This document shows, piece by piece, positions 19,133-27,857 of a stretch of DNA of 64,000 nucleotides. Origin of the DNA: Thraustochytrium sp. TN22. Lineage: Eukaryota > Sar > Bigyra > Thraustochytrida > Thraustochytriidae. Each line of letters starts with the position of its first letter. Within the stretch, counting starts at the first letter, position 1. The notes below the pieces were generated by a model that ran no database searches, had not been told where the DNA came from, and saw nothing but the letters and a program-made list of their open reading frames with translations. A program made the translations under genes and the position numbers. The stretch lies in NCBI GenBank assembly GCA_013306675.1, contig JABLUY010000162.1, forward strand, positions 25,573-89,572. The letters run 5' to 3'.

Positions 19133-20245
19133 ATGCCGCGCGGGCGCGACTTCTACGAGGTGCTGGGCGTCGGCCACGACGCGCAGGAGGCCGAACTGCG
19201 CAAGGCGTACAAGAAGCTGGCACTAAAGTACCACCCGGATAAGTGCAAGGGCGATGACACCAAGTTCAAGGAGATCGCAGAGGCCTACGCCGTGCTGTCG
19301 GACCCGGACAAGCGCAAGGTCTTCGACAAGCTCGGCGAGGAGGGCCTCAAGGCAGGCGTCACGGCGGAGCAGGCGGAGAAGATGGGCTCGGGCGGCATGC
19401 CGGCCGGCGGCATGCCCGGCGGCGGCGGCATGCCGGCCGGCGGCATGCCCGGCGGCGGCGGCATGGGCGGCTTCGCCATGCCACCAGACTTCGCTGAGAA
19501 TCTCTTCGCGCAGTTCTTCAGCGGCAGCGGCATGGGCGGCGGCATCAACATGGGCGGCATGGGCGGCGGCGTGCCTTCGGGCTTCACCTTCGCTTCGGGC
19601 GCCAGCGACAGCGACGACGACATTGGGTATGCCTTCCCCGGGTTCGGTGCGCGCGCCGCAGCCGCGAACCCGCAGCAAAGTTCCAGCGCAGGCCGCAAGA
19701 AGAAGCGCGACGCCATCGAGAAGGACTTCAGCGTCTCGCTGGAGGATCTCTACGCCAGCGCCACCAAGAAGCTCAAGGTCAACCGCAAGCTCTACGACGA
19801 GGCCAGCGGCGCCTACCGCGACGCGCCCCAGATTGTCGAGCTCAAGCTCAAGCCGCAGATGAAAGAGGGCACCAAGTTCACCTTTAAGAGTCTCGGCTCC
19901 GAGGAGCCTGGCTACGAGCCCGCCGACATGGTTTTCAAGCTCAAGGAGAAGGATCATGCTGTCTACTCGCGCAAGGGCGACGACCTCTTCATGACCGTTG
20001 ACATCGGCCTCAAGGACGCCCTGCTCGGCGGCTCCACCACCGTCAAGTCGCTCGACAACCAGCACATCCGTGTGCCCTACCCGCCGCTGCGCACCACCAG
20101 CCAGGACGTTGTTTTGCACGAGCGTGGCATGCCCAACACCAAAAGCGGCAAGCGCGGGGACCTTCACGTCCGCTTTAACGTCAAGCTCCCTGCCGACGAT
20201 GACTCGCGTAGACGTATTGCCGAGGCCCTCCCTGCGGCCGTTTGA
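19133..20245 (+). CDS. Type II DnaJ/Hsp40 co-chaperone (DNAJB/Sis1-like)
   Basis: 370 residues. The J domain covers about 1-70 with the Hsp70-activating HPD tripeptide in KYHPDKCK near residue 34. A Gly/Met-rich linker follows (about 85-150), with repeats of GGMPAGGMPGG. The C-terminal substrate-binding and dimerisation domains (about 195-365) contain ITVDIGLKDALLGG-like and VPYPPLR segments. The Cys-rich zinc finger of type I proteins is absent, so this is a class B protein like Sis1 or DNAJB1. I chose the ATG at 19133 because the J domain starts directly after it. It is divergent from Hsp104, its expected partner in disaggregation, across a shared 2.2 kb region. Confidence 0.94.
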   Translation: MPRGRDFYEVLGVGHDAQEAELRKAYKKLALKYHPDKCKGDDTKFKEIAEAYAVLSDPDKRKVFDKLGEEGLKAGVTAEQAEKMGSGGMPAGGMPGGGGMPAGGMPGGGGMGGFAMPPDFAENLFAQFFSGSGMGGGINMGGMGGGVPSGFTFASGASDSDDDIGYAFPGFGARAAAANPQQSSSAGRKKKRDAIEKDFSVSLEDLYASATKKLKVNRKLYDEASGAYRDAPQIVELKLKPQMKEGTKFTFKSLGSEEPGYEPADMVFKLKEKDHAVYSRKGDDLFMTVDIGLKDALLGGSTTVKSLDNQHIRVPYPPLRTTSQDVVLHERGMPNTKSGKRGDLHVRFNVKLPADDDSRRRIAEALPAAV

Positions 20246-20314
20246 TGTTCGTGCATACACCAACACGGAGCACGCACATAGCCTAGTACAAATTCCACGC
20301 CCGGCCGGGCCGGC

Positions 20315-20351
<37 letters not shown>

Positions 20352-20825
20352 GCCGGGCCGCGAGCATGCGCAATGACCGCATCGCGCATCCTCGTTTTTG
20401 CCTCCTTCCACTACACAACTACTCGAATAGAAGTACACTGTAGCGTAGCAGCTCCCGTTGTCCAAGAAAAGTAAGTGATTTTGATTCAGTTCTCCATGCT
20501 TGCAGTGATGCTGCTATTGTGATTAGAGACGCCGAAAAGAGATTCAGTCGCTCATTGACGCTCAGCTCAGCCCAGCTCAGCCCAGCTCAGCTCGACTCCC
20601 ATGGCCAGCGATCACGAATGAACCAAGGCAACGCGCCAAGGCAACGCGCGCACCCGGTGTGTACCGTTACCGAGCCGCGGCCGCCGCCGCCGTGGCAGCT
20701 GCCACCACCCTGACCACCACGCCACGCCGCCCGGCCGCTCAGGCTAGAGCCACCGTCCGTAAGTAAGTACGTAAGCTTTGCGACATGCTTCTCGTGACGC
20801 GAACTTGAGTTCACGAAGCACAGCG
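20246..20825. other. Intergenic region between DnaJ and the ankyrin gene
   Basis: It contains a (GCCA)n tetranucleotide run of about 8 to 9 copies near 20,317-20,351 in the presumed DnaJ 3' region, and AGCTC/AGCCC repeats near 20,561-20,592. No gene was recognised. Confidence 0.5.
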
Positions 20826-23663
20826 ATGGTGCCGCAGGTGGCGGCGGAGTCTCTGCTGCCAGGGCCCTCGCCGTCGCTCACGCGAGACGAGGCGGCCGAG
20901 CGCTCGAGACGGGCCAAGCTCGCCGAACGAGCGAGGACGCGCCTCCCGGATGCCATCGGTCGCGGCGATCACTTCGCCATGTGCGAGTGCGTGCGAAATG
21001 GCGCCGACCCGGCCACCGCCACGCGCCACGGCTGGACCGCGCTTGTGCGTTGCGTCGGCCTCGATCTCGGCGAGGCGGTTGACGCTCTCGTGCGCCTCGG
21101 TGCCGACGTCAACCACGTCGCGCCTCGTGGAGCCGGCGTCTCCGCGCTCGTGCTCGCGGTCTGCATGGACAACAAGCCCATGGTCGACCGCCTCCTGGCG
21201 CTCGGCGCCGACGTGGACCTCGAGCTCCCCGACGGCCGCTGCGCGCTCACGGCAGCGCTAAATCTCGGCCGCATCGACTCGCTCGCCGCGCACCTCGTGG
21301 AGACAGGGCGCGCACGCGTTGACCGCGTTAACAGGCAAGGCCAGACGCCGCTCATGCAGTGCGTGCTCACCTTCCACCTCGGCGTCGCCTGCGCGGAGTT
21401 CCTGCTGCGACACGGTGCCCCAGTCTCGCCCGCGCTCGTGGACCTCGCCAAGGCGCACCGCCAAAGCACGCTCGCGCGCTTCTTCGAGGACCGCCTACTC
21501 GCGAGCGACCCGTCCTCGAGCTCCCTGTTGCAAAACGACAATGCGCAGCGCGACTGTCAGATCAGGATGGATGCGATCCTGCGCTCGCACGACGCTGAGG
21601 CGATCCTAGCCGCCGTGGACGCCAAGCAGCTTGCCGCAGACCACCTCACGCCCACCGGCGAGAGCGCCATACACTTTGCAGCGGCGCATGACCACTGCGA
21701 GCTGCTTCTGCGGCTTGCGCAACGCGGTGCACGCGTTGACCTGCAAAACCAAGACGGCCGCACGCCACTCATGGCGGCCACCTGCGCCGGCGCCGTCATG
21801 GCCGTACGCACGCTGCTGCATGCGTTGCACGCAGACCCAGACGTGCGCTGTGTCAGGGGCATGTCGGCGCTCATGCTGGCCACGGAGCGTGGCCACCAAG
21901 AGATCCTCCAGCTGCTCCTCGGCGTGCGCGCGCTCTCGCGCACGACATTGCCCACGGGCCTCGACGTGCGGCTCATCGCCGTCGGCGGCCGCTTTCGCGA
22001 CATTTTGGCCCTTCTGGAGGCCTACGAGAGCGGCAAGGGGGAGGTCTTTCATGGCCTCTTTTGCCTCGCGGCCAGAGATCTGGAGCGCGACGACCTGCGC
22101 TTAGAGCGCCAGGAGTTGCAACTCGACGCGCTCTGCGCTGAGGTCGGCTTCAAGCCCCGCGCGCACGCGGACGTCTTTGTCTGGAGACCGGGCGGGCACT
22201 ACTCGACCGAGGAGATTGACGATCCGCCCCTCTCTCGCGACAACTCGGGCGGCCCTCTGCGTTTCGCCGCGCAGCGCAAGGGCGCGTCCCTCCGCGAGCT
22301 GGGTCACCGCCGCGCCGAGGCCCTCATCACCCGCGCCGAGCGATTGGCCGAGGAACGGGCGGCGGACAGGACGCAGCACAAGACGCAGCTGCTGGAGAGC
22401 TGTGGACGCCCCATCTCCCTGTCCGGGCCGCATGCAGACCCGCACACGGCGCTTGAGGCGCTCATTCAGGAGGTTGCGGCCCGCGAGGAGTCGGGCGTGA
22501 GGGACCAGGCGGGTCTCCAGCTGCGGCCCGTGCAGCTGCAGCTCGCTGAGCTCCTCGTCGACAGCGCCCCGGACCAAGTCGCAGAGGGCGTCCGCAGCGC
22601 GCTTGAACTCCTGGCCACACAGCGCAAAGAGCATGTTCGAGCGAACCCCTCCGCTGCCGGCAGATTTGGCCTCGCCGCCGTGCCCACGCTGCTCTGCATC
22701 GCGAGAGGCACCTGCAAGCTTGGCCGCCTTCCTGATTGTGCGCGCTACGTGCGCGCCGCCGTGCAGGAGTGCCTGCTCCTGGACCGCGCCGACGGCCCTG
22801 CGCTCACGCGCACGTTGGACGCGGGCGTCTCCATCTTGGAGAGCGTCGCGCTCTTCGACGACGCGCGCGCCATCTGTCTCAAGGTGCAGGCTACGCGGGC
22901 GCAGGCTCTCGGGGCGAAGAATCGTCTGGCGATCGCCGCACAGCAGAGGGCTGAGCAGCTTGCGGCCCTCCACGAGGCAGCGCTGGCCCGCCCTCGTTCG
23001 CGAAGAAGATTATCGCACGAAATTCGGCAGAAGACCGGAGCGGACCTCTGGCGCACGCGCCTTTTCGCCAAGGAGACGCTGCGCTCGCTGCACCGCGACA
23101 TGGCCTGCTGGAGGCTCTTCCGCAGTTACGCGGCCCAGCGCCAGCAGCTTGCGCTGGTCGACTTCTGCCGTGAGGGCAGCGAACTGCTGGCCGCGGAGGA
23201 GGACCACGTCAAGATTTGCACCAAGTGCGGCTGGAAGCTCGCTACCGCGATGCTCGACGCACCCCACATGTGCAAGTTCTGCCACCTTGAGATGTGCGAC
23301 GGCTTTGTGCGCGCCGAGACCTTTCGCGTCTATGACGAGTACCTGCGCACGCGCGTGCTGGCCTGCATTCCGGATATCATGCGCGAGCGCATTGGCGGCG
23401 AGCTCGGTGGCGGGCCCGCCTGCCTTGAACTTGCGCTCGAAGCCGCTTATGACCACCTTCACCGCCACCTGTACCCGCGCTTCGTGCGTGACCGCTGGCG
23501 CCGGCACGCTGCCTTTCGCTACCTCGTCATGCGCGACCCTTTTGCTCTCGGCTGCGTGCGCAGAATTCAGCGCTGGGCGCGCACGGTTGCAGCGACTGGA
23601 AACGCAGAGGTCTTGTTGCCAAATCGCCCTGACAGTGACATGACAAGATCTGGTATGAGATAA
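20826..23663 (+). CDS. Ankyrin-repeat protein with C-terminal Cys cluster and IQ-like motif
   Basis: 945 residues. Ankyrin repeats form two groups, about 50-180 (GWTALVRCV, GADVNHVAPRG, GADVDLELPDG) and about 275-380 (ESAIHFAAAHDH, DGRTPLMAATCAG, GMSALMLATERGH). A long helical middle region follows. Near residues 797-826 a CxxC...CxxC...C cluster (CTKCGWK, CKFCHLEMC) probably binds zinc. Near the C terminus RRIQRWAR resembles a single IQ calmodulin-binding motif. I do not recognise the full architecture, and a scaffold or adaptor role is only an inference from the ankyrin repeats. The ATG at 20826 was chosen over one at 20778 because it has an A-rich context and starts a plausible N terminus. 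Confidence 0.75.
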   Translation: MVPQVAAESLLPGPSPSLTRDEAAERSRRAKLAERARTRLPDAIGRGDHFAMCECVRNGADPATATRHGWTALVRCVGLDLGEAVDALVRLGADVNHVAPRGAGVSALVLAVCMDNKPMVDRLLALGADVDLELPDGRCALTAALNLGRIDSLAAHLVETGRARVDRVNRQGQTPLMQCVLTFHLGVACAEFLLRHGAPVSPALVDLAKAHRQSTLARFFEDRLLASDPSSSSLLQNDNAQRDCQIRMDAILRSHDAEAILAAVDAKQLAADHLTPTGESAIHFAAAHDHCELLLRLAQRGARVDLQNQDGRTPLMAATCAGAVMAVRTLLHALHADPDVRCVRGMSALMLATERGHQEILQLLLGVRALSRTTLPTGLDVRLIAVGGRFRDILALLEAYESGKGEVFHGLFCLAARDLERDDLRLERQELQLDALCAEVGFKPRAHADVFVWRPGGHYSTEEIDDPPLSRDNSGGPLRFAAQRKGASLRELGHRRAEALITRAERLAEERAADRTQHKTQLLESCGRPISLSGPHADPHTALEALIQEVAAREESGVRDQAGLQLRPVQLQLAELLVDSAPDQVAEGVRSALELLATQRKEHVRANPSAAGRFGLAAVPTLLCIARGTCKLGRLPDCARYVRAAVQECLLLDRADGPALTRTLDAGVSILESVALFDDARAICLKVQATRAQALGAKNRLAIAAQQRAEQLAALHEAALARPRSRRRLSHEIRQKTGADLWRTRLFAKETLRSLHRDMACWRLFRSYAAQRQQLALVDFCREGSELLAAEEDHVKICTKCGWKLATAMLDAPHMCKFCHLEMCDGFVRAETFRVYDEYLRTRVLACIPDIMRERIGGELGGGPACLELALEAAYDHLHRHLYPRFVRDRWRRHAAFRYLVMRDPFALGCVRRIQRWARTVAATGNAEVLLPNRPDSDMTRSGMR

Positions 23664-24123
23664 TCTGGTATGAGCGGAAACGCTCAAATCTCACTGTTGA
23701 ATTGCTCTGACGCGGCACGCGCACCTCCGAAGCCGGGATTGACTGTGAGGCCCGACCCACCCACCGAACAGCGCATAAGCGAGGACGCTTCAAGCGCCAA
23801 TGCCTGCACTTGGAACCTACAGCAAAAAGAAAATACACGGTGCTCCCGGCATCCTCACGTCACGATCCGTCTAAGCCTGTGTGCCGCGGCACGCGCCCGC
23901 GCGCAGCGGCCCGCGTTTTCCTCTCCATCGCGCTGGCAACACAGTCCGGGACGAATGGGCCTAACGGCCCGGAGGCGGCCCAACGACTCTGCGAGCTCAG
24001 CTCATGCCATCGAGCTCGGGTGCGCGAGTCAAGGTCGAGGCCCGACGCAAGGAAACCTGCGCACGGGCGGCGGGCGGCGGCAGTCGCGAGAGCCCTTCGC
24101 AGCGACTCTACTCCGGCAGCGCG
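23664..24123. other. Intergenic region upstream of DNAL1
   Basis: 460 bp between the ankyrin gene and the first coding exon of DNAL1. No protein-like frame is evident; a 5' untranslated exon and promoter for DNAL1 probably lie here. Confidence 0.4.
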
Positions 24124-24908
24124 ATGGTAGGTGCTCGAGTTCTTCAGCAGCAGCTTTGCAGGTGGCAAAGACGAGGACAGCGACAACTACGCGCTCGAGG
24201 GGGTCAAGGCGGACGAGAGAAGAGACTGACGAGACGAATTCTACGCGTCAGACGACATGCGGAGCGGCCATCAAGGCATGGGTACGTGTTGGCTTGCTTG
24301 CTTGCTGGCAAGCCGGCTGAAGTAGCGACGAAAGAGAAGAAAGAGCTGACGAGAGGACGCCACAGGAGGAGAAGACCGGGACGCCGTCCTCGGAGGCGTC
24401 GGCAGTGCACCTGTACTGTCAGATGCCTCCGATCCAGAAGCTTGATAACGCGCTGAATGGGCTGACCAAGTGCGAGCACCTGGCGCTGTCGACGAACGCG
24501 ATTGAGCGGCTCGTGCCCCTGGGCGGCATGGCAAAGCTGCGCGTGTTGTCGGTGGGGCGCAACAACCTGAAGCGCTTCGAGAAGCTGGAGGAGAACGCCG
24601 AGACGCTGACGGAGATCTGGGCCTCGTACAACCAGATCGCCACGCTGGACGGGCTGGCGGGCCTCCCTAAGCTCGAGGTGCTTTACCTGTCGAACAACAG
24701 CATCAAAGATTGGAGCGAGCTCGAGAAGCTCGCGGCCTGTACAAACCTCAAGGATGTCCTGCTGGTGGGCAACCCCATCTACGACGACGTTTCGCCGGAG
24801 GAGGCGCGCATCAAGGTCCTGCAGCACATGTCGGCAAACAAGGCGCTCGTCAAGATCGACAACGTGCTCATCAAGCCAAAAGAGCGCGAGGAGGCAGCCT
24901 CGAACTAA
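24124..24908 (+). CDS. DNAL1: Axonemal outer-arm dynein light chain 1 (LC1), three exons
   Basis: Proposed coding exons are 24124-24126 (ATG only), 24252-24281 and 24366-24908, about 191 residues, matching the roughly 190-residue family length. The first intron begins GTAGGT and ends GTCAG; the second begins GTACGT and ends CACAG. Joining gives M-TTCGAAIKAW-EEKTG, which parallels the conserved N terminus of LC1 (TTIKEAL-x-RW-EEKTG in animals). The rest is a leucine-rich repeat protein with LALSTNAIERL, LRVLSVGRNNLKRF, LTEIWASYNQIATLDGL and LYLSNNSIKDWSE. LC1 binds the dynein gamma heavy chain and tubulin and tunes outer-arm motility, so its presence implies motile flagella. The large last exon is certain; the ATG-only exon is inferred from splice signals and homology. 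Confidence 0.85.
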
Positions 24909-25180
24909 GAGAAGATAGTACAACAAAGGAGTTCCTTGTCTGTGACTTTCGCTCGCCGTCACTCGCGAGCGCGGCCCTGGGCTATGATCGATCAAAGGGC
25001 TCGGTCAGAAACTCGTAGTCCTCGCTCTCGCAAGCCGTAAGAGAAAACAGTACAACACAGTACAACACAGGAGCTCCTTGTCTCTGAGGTTCGCTTGCCG
25101 TCACTCGCGAGCGCGGCCTTGGGCTATGATCGATCAAAGGGCTCGGTCAGAAACGCGTAGTCCTCGCTCTCGCAAGCCGT
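24906..25180. repeat. Tandem duplication spanning the DNAL1 / unknown-gene 3' junction
   Basis: Two copies of about 132 and 143 bp (24,906-25,037 and 25,038-25,180) begin with TAAGAGA and end with CGCAAGCCG. Each includes the DNAL1 stop codon, the complete intergenic segment and the last 17 or so codons of the convergent minus-strand gene. Copy 1 keeps the real DNAL1 stop, copy 2 keeps the real end of the minus-strand gene. They differ by a small indel and a few substitutions. Confidence 0.9.
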
Positions 25181-26308
25181 CTTTTGCAGCCACGCCGGGC
25201 AGCGACTCTCGAAGAGCGCGCGAGCCGAGAGCACGTGCGGGTTGCTGCCCGGTGTGCCAACGTGGCGCTGGCCGTGGAGCAGCTCGTCCCAGGTAAGCGG
25301 ATCGATCTTGTCGTCCTCGTGCGCCTGCGCGAAGTGGTCGAGCAGGAACTGGATGAAGAGACGGTTGATGCGGCCCGAGAAGCGCTTGGCCGTGATGGCG
25401 GTAAAGATTTCGCGCGTGCCGCGCTCGTGCCGCGCCTCCACGGGCGGCAGGCAGCGGTTCTGCACGAGGCGGCGGCCGATCTCGAGGCGCACGATGCCGA
25501 GCGAGACGCCGCGCAGCTTGAGCGCATTGACGGTCTCGTAGCCGCCCTCCTTCTCGCAACAGAGCTGCACGAGACGGCGAGCGGCCATGGCGGCCGAGAA
25601 GGAGCGCGCGCAGAAGCGATCCTTGTTCTCGTCTGCGAACACCTTGGAGATGAGCTCTACGGCGCGCATCGCCAGGTTGCGCACCACCGGGCCCTTGCCC
25701 GCGCGGTACGGGAGCGTCATGGCCAGCTGCTTGGCCCAGCCGCCGCTCTGCAAGTGCTGGCAGCCTAAGCACGCGCACGTGTCGTCGACGGGCTCCAGCG
25801 TGAGCGCAGTACGCTCAAAGCCGGAGGACCGCATGAACGCCTTGTAGTCCGCCGAGATGGGCGGCAGCAGGTGCTGCAGGGTATCCTTATGCCTGGCTTC
25901 GAAGCTCGACAGGTAGGTGGCCTTGCGTGCGTCGCTCAGGTCCGGCGCTGCGTCTGCCGGCAGCGCGCCCGCCTCGTCCAGTTTGGCCAGCTCGCGCGCG
26001 AAGGCCGCCGGCACGATGGGCCTGCCCCTGCGGTCCCGGAGCGCGCCCGCGCGGCGGCGCGCCTCGCTCTTGCGGGCGGCTGCGCGGGCCGTGCTCCGCC
26101 TCTCGCGCTCCGCTGCCGCCTCGCGCAGCAGCCGCGGCACCGAGACCTTCACGCCGTCGGGGCGCCGCGCGCGAGGTCGCAGAAGCGGCCGCTGCCCGCC
26201 ATGCCGCGCCAGCCGCAGTCGGAGCCTGTCGAGCAGCTCCTCGCCCTCCGGGTCGCGGCGCAGCGCCGCGTGCAACGCCTCGAACTCGCGCTCCAGCCGT
26301 CGCGCCAT
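25124..26308 (-). CDS. Unrecognised protein of 394 residues
   Basis: I do not recognise a family. The N-terminal 110 residues are highly basic and helical (Arg/Ala-rich). The central and C-terminal part (about 150-390) looks globular, with a CACLGCQHLQ motif near 180 that could bind metal or be structural, then mixed helical sequence (GKGPVVRNLAMRAVELISK, FIQFLLDHFAQAHEDD). No signal peptide or membrane segment is apparent. The start at 26308 is followed at once by charged sequence and preceded, 11 nt upstream, by an element also found at the Hsp104 start. Its last codons are duplicated in the 3' flank. A single long frame with no interruption supports a real gene. Confidence 0.7.
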   Translation of the reverse strand: MARRLEREFEALHAALRRDPEGEELLDRLRLRLARHGGQRPLLRPRARRPDGVKVSVPRLLREAAAERERRSTARAAARKSEARRRAGALRDRRGRPIVPAAFARELAKLDEAGALPADAAPDLSDARKATYLSSFEARHKDTLQHLLPPISADYKAFMRSSGFERTALTLEPVDDTCACLGCQHLQSGGWAKQLAMTLPYRAGKGPVVRNLAMRAVELISKVFADENKDRFCARSFSAAMAARRLVQLCCEKEGGYETVNALKLRGVSLGIVRLEIGRRLVQNRCLPPVEARHERGTREIFTAITAKRFSGRINRLFIQFLLDHFAQAHEDDKIDPLTWDELLHGQRHVGTPGSNPHVLSARALFESRCPAWLQKTACESEDYAFLTEPFDRS

Positions 26309-26318
26309 GCCCTCGTGG

Positions 26319-26337
26319 CGCTCTAGAGCTAGCTGTC
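26319..26337 (-). promoter_or_regulatory. Start-proximal element shared with Hsp104
   Basis: On the plus strand CGCTCTAGAGCTAGCTGTC lies 11 nt from the start codon at 26308. It equals the element at 16,909-16,921 apart from six inserted bases. Confidence 0.35.
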
Positions 26338-26570
26338 GAATCGATCGACCGACTGATCGGCGATTGACTTGATCGGGTTTGCCGCGTTTTGTCCAACGAC
26401 GTCAACCATGACTTGGAGCCGGGCCCACCGGCCCAGAGGGCCAGGGACCCGGACTCACACAGAGCATCGGGTCTGGATGAGAGTGCCGCACAGCAACGTG
26501 AGCAAGACTCCAAGAATCCGATCCTTTTACTCCTAGTTGTGTGCAATGCAATGAAGATCGAGGTCAAATG

Positions 26571-27683
26571 TCAAGCAGAGCAATAGCGGAGACCAGCAAG
26601 GGGTTCCTGCGGCTCGACAGAGGCCCCGTCGCGATCGGCGCAGCGGCAGAGCACGTCAAAGGGCAGCGAGGGTGCGTTGTCCTCAAGCGAGGGAACGATC
26701 TGCAGGTGCAGGTGCGGGCGCGGCACAAAGCCGACGGCGCCGCTAGCGCAAATGGGTGTGCCTGCAGTGACCTTGGTGCCCTCCTGGACGAGTGCACTTC
26801 CCTTCTGGATGTGCACGTACTCGACAAAGCCGCCGGCGTCAAGGCGGAGCTGGACCGAGTTCCAGCGAAAGAGGTTGCGCGAGTGGATGCCCTCCACGGA
26901 CTCCTTATCGCGGACGCCGACGATGGTGCCGTCGCCGACCGCGAGCACCGGGGTCCCGACCGGGCACTCAAAGTCGATGGCGAAACAGTTGCCGGGAAAG
27001 TAGTGTGTGAAGTGCGCGCAGGTGCCCTGCGAGCAAAGGTAGGGTCCGTCCCCGCCAAGCGGAAATCCCAGGCATGGGCGCGATGTTTTCGCCTCGGCAG
27101 GCGGCGTGGGCATGTCGGAAGGACAAAACTGCACATCGGACGCCAAGTCCGTCGTGGCATCGCCGCCGTCCGCGCCAGGCAGCGCGGCCAAGAAGCAGAC
27201 GTCCATCATCTGCCGCGGCTTCACAACCAGCACGAAGCTCACGCAGGGCGCGACCTGGCCGGCCTCGTCCTGCGCAGCGCCGGGCGCCAACTCGCGACCC
27301 GCCGCATCCGTCACGGGCAGGCAGCGGCCTGCGACCGTGAGGTTGAAGCTCTTGCACCTGGCCGCGTCGCAATTGATGACCGAGAGCAGCTTCGACTCGG
27401 GGTCCACGGAGATCTCCGGGACCTGGTCCAGACTGACGCCAAAGGTCTCTTCGTCCACGCCCTCGTCCACGTCCACCAGCCAGTCGGCCTCGAAGCGCGC
27501 GACATGGCACCCAGGCATGGACGCCGCCACGAAGTTCTGCCGCCGCAGCGCCGCGGCGGCGGCCTCCGCGGGCCCCGCCGCCGCGCCCGCCGCGCCCGCC
27601 GCGCGCGCCTCCAGCCGCCGCGCGTCGCGCGCCGCCTTGGCCTTGGCCTTGGCCTTGCCGCCCTTGGCCTTGGCCTTGCCCAT
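26571..27683 (-). CDS. M23-type (LytM-like) metallopeptidase domain protein
   Basis: 370 residues. The first 45 residues are Lys/Ala-rich. A central region of about 170 residues is unassigned and Cys-containing. The C-terminal domain (about 215-345) resembles the M23 peptidase fold: FAIDFECPVGTPVLAVGDGTIV, then FVEYVHIQKGS, then RPHLHLQIVP with the zinc-binding HxH. The aspartate of the first zinc motif (AIDF) is present, but the usual histidine four residues before it is a cysteine; nearby histidines (HFTHYF) could substitute. M23 enzymes in bacteria cleave glycine-rich or peptidoglycan cross-links; the eukaryotic role is unknown. The ATG at 27683 was preferred because the frame upstream is long but low complexity. 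No signal peptide is obvious from this start. It is divergent from the coiled-coil gene. Confidence 0.75.
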   Translation of the reverse strand: MGKAKAKGGKAKAKAKAARDARRLEARAAGAAGAAAGPAEAAAAALRRQNFVAASMPGCHVARFEADWLVDVDEGVDEETFGVSLDQVPEISVDPESKLLSVINCDAARCKSFNLTVAGRCLPVTDAAGRELAPGAAQDEAGQVAPCVSFVLVVKPRQMMDVCFLAALPGADGGDATTDLASDVQFCPSDMPTPPAEAKTSRPCLGFPLGGDGPYLCSQGTCAHFTHYFPGNCFAIDFECPVGTPVLAVGDGTIVGVRDKESVEGIHSRNLFRWNSVQLRLDAGGFVEYVHIQKGSALVQEGTKVTAGTPICASGAVGFVPRPHLHLQIVPSLEDNAPSLPFDVLCRCADRDGASVEPQEPLAGLRYCSA

Positions 27684-27857
27684 GGCCCCGCGCGCGCCGC
27701 CTCCCGCGGGAGGCGAGGCGGCCGCTGGTTCGCGCGGGCGCGCGCGCGCGGCTCGCTCCGCCCAGACCGCGCTGCCCGGGCTCCGCCGCGCGCCCGCGCG
27801 CGCCGCGTTCACGCTCTGGATGCGGACGAGCCCGACTGGCAAGCAGGTGGAAAAGAA

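Noticed and set aside
26541-27857. N-terminal extension of the coiled-coil protein starting near 26541
   Set aside because: This part of the frame runs antisense through the M23 gene, which has recognisable motifs; the coiled-coil gene therefore starts at about 27,858.
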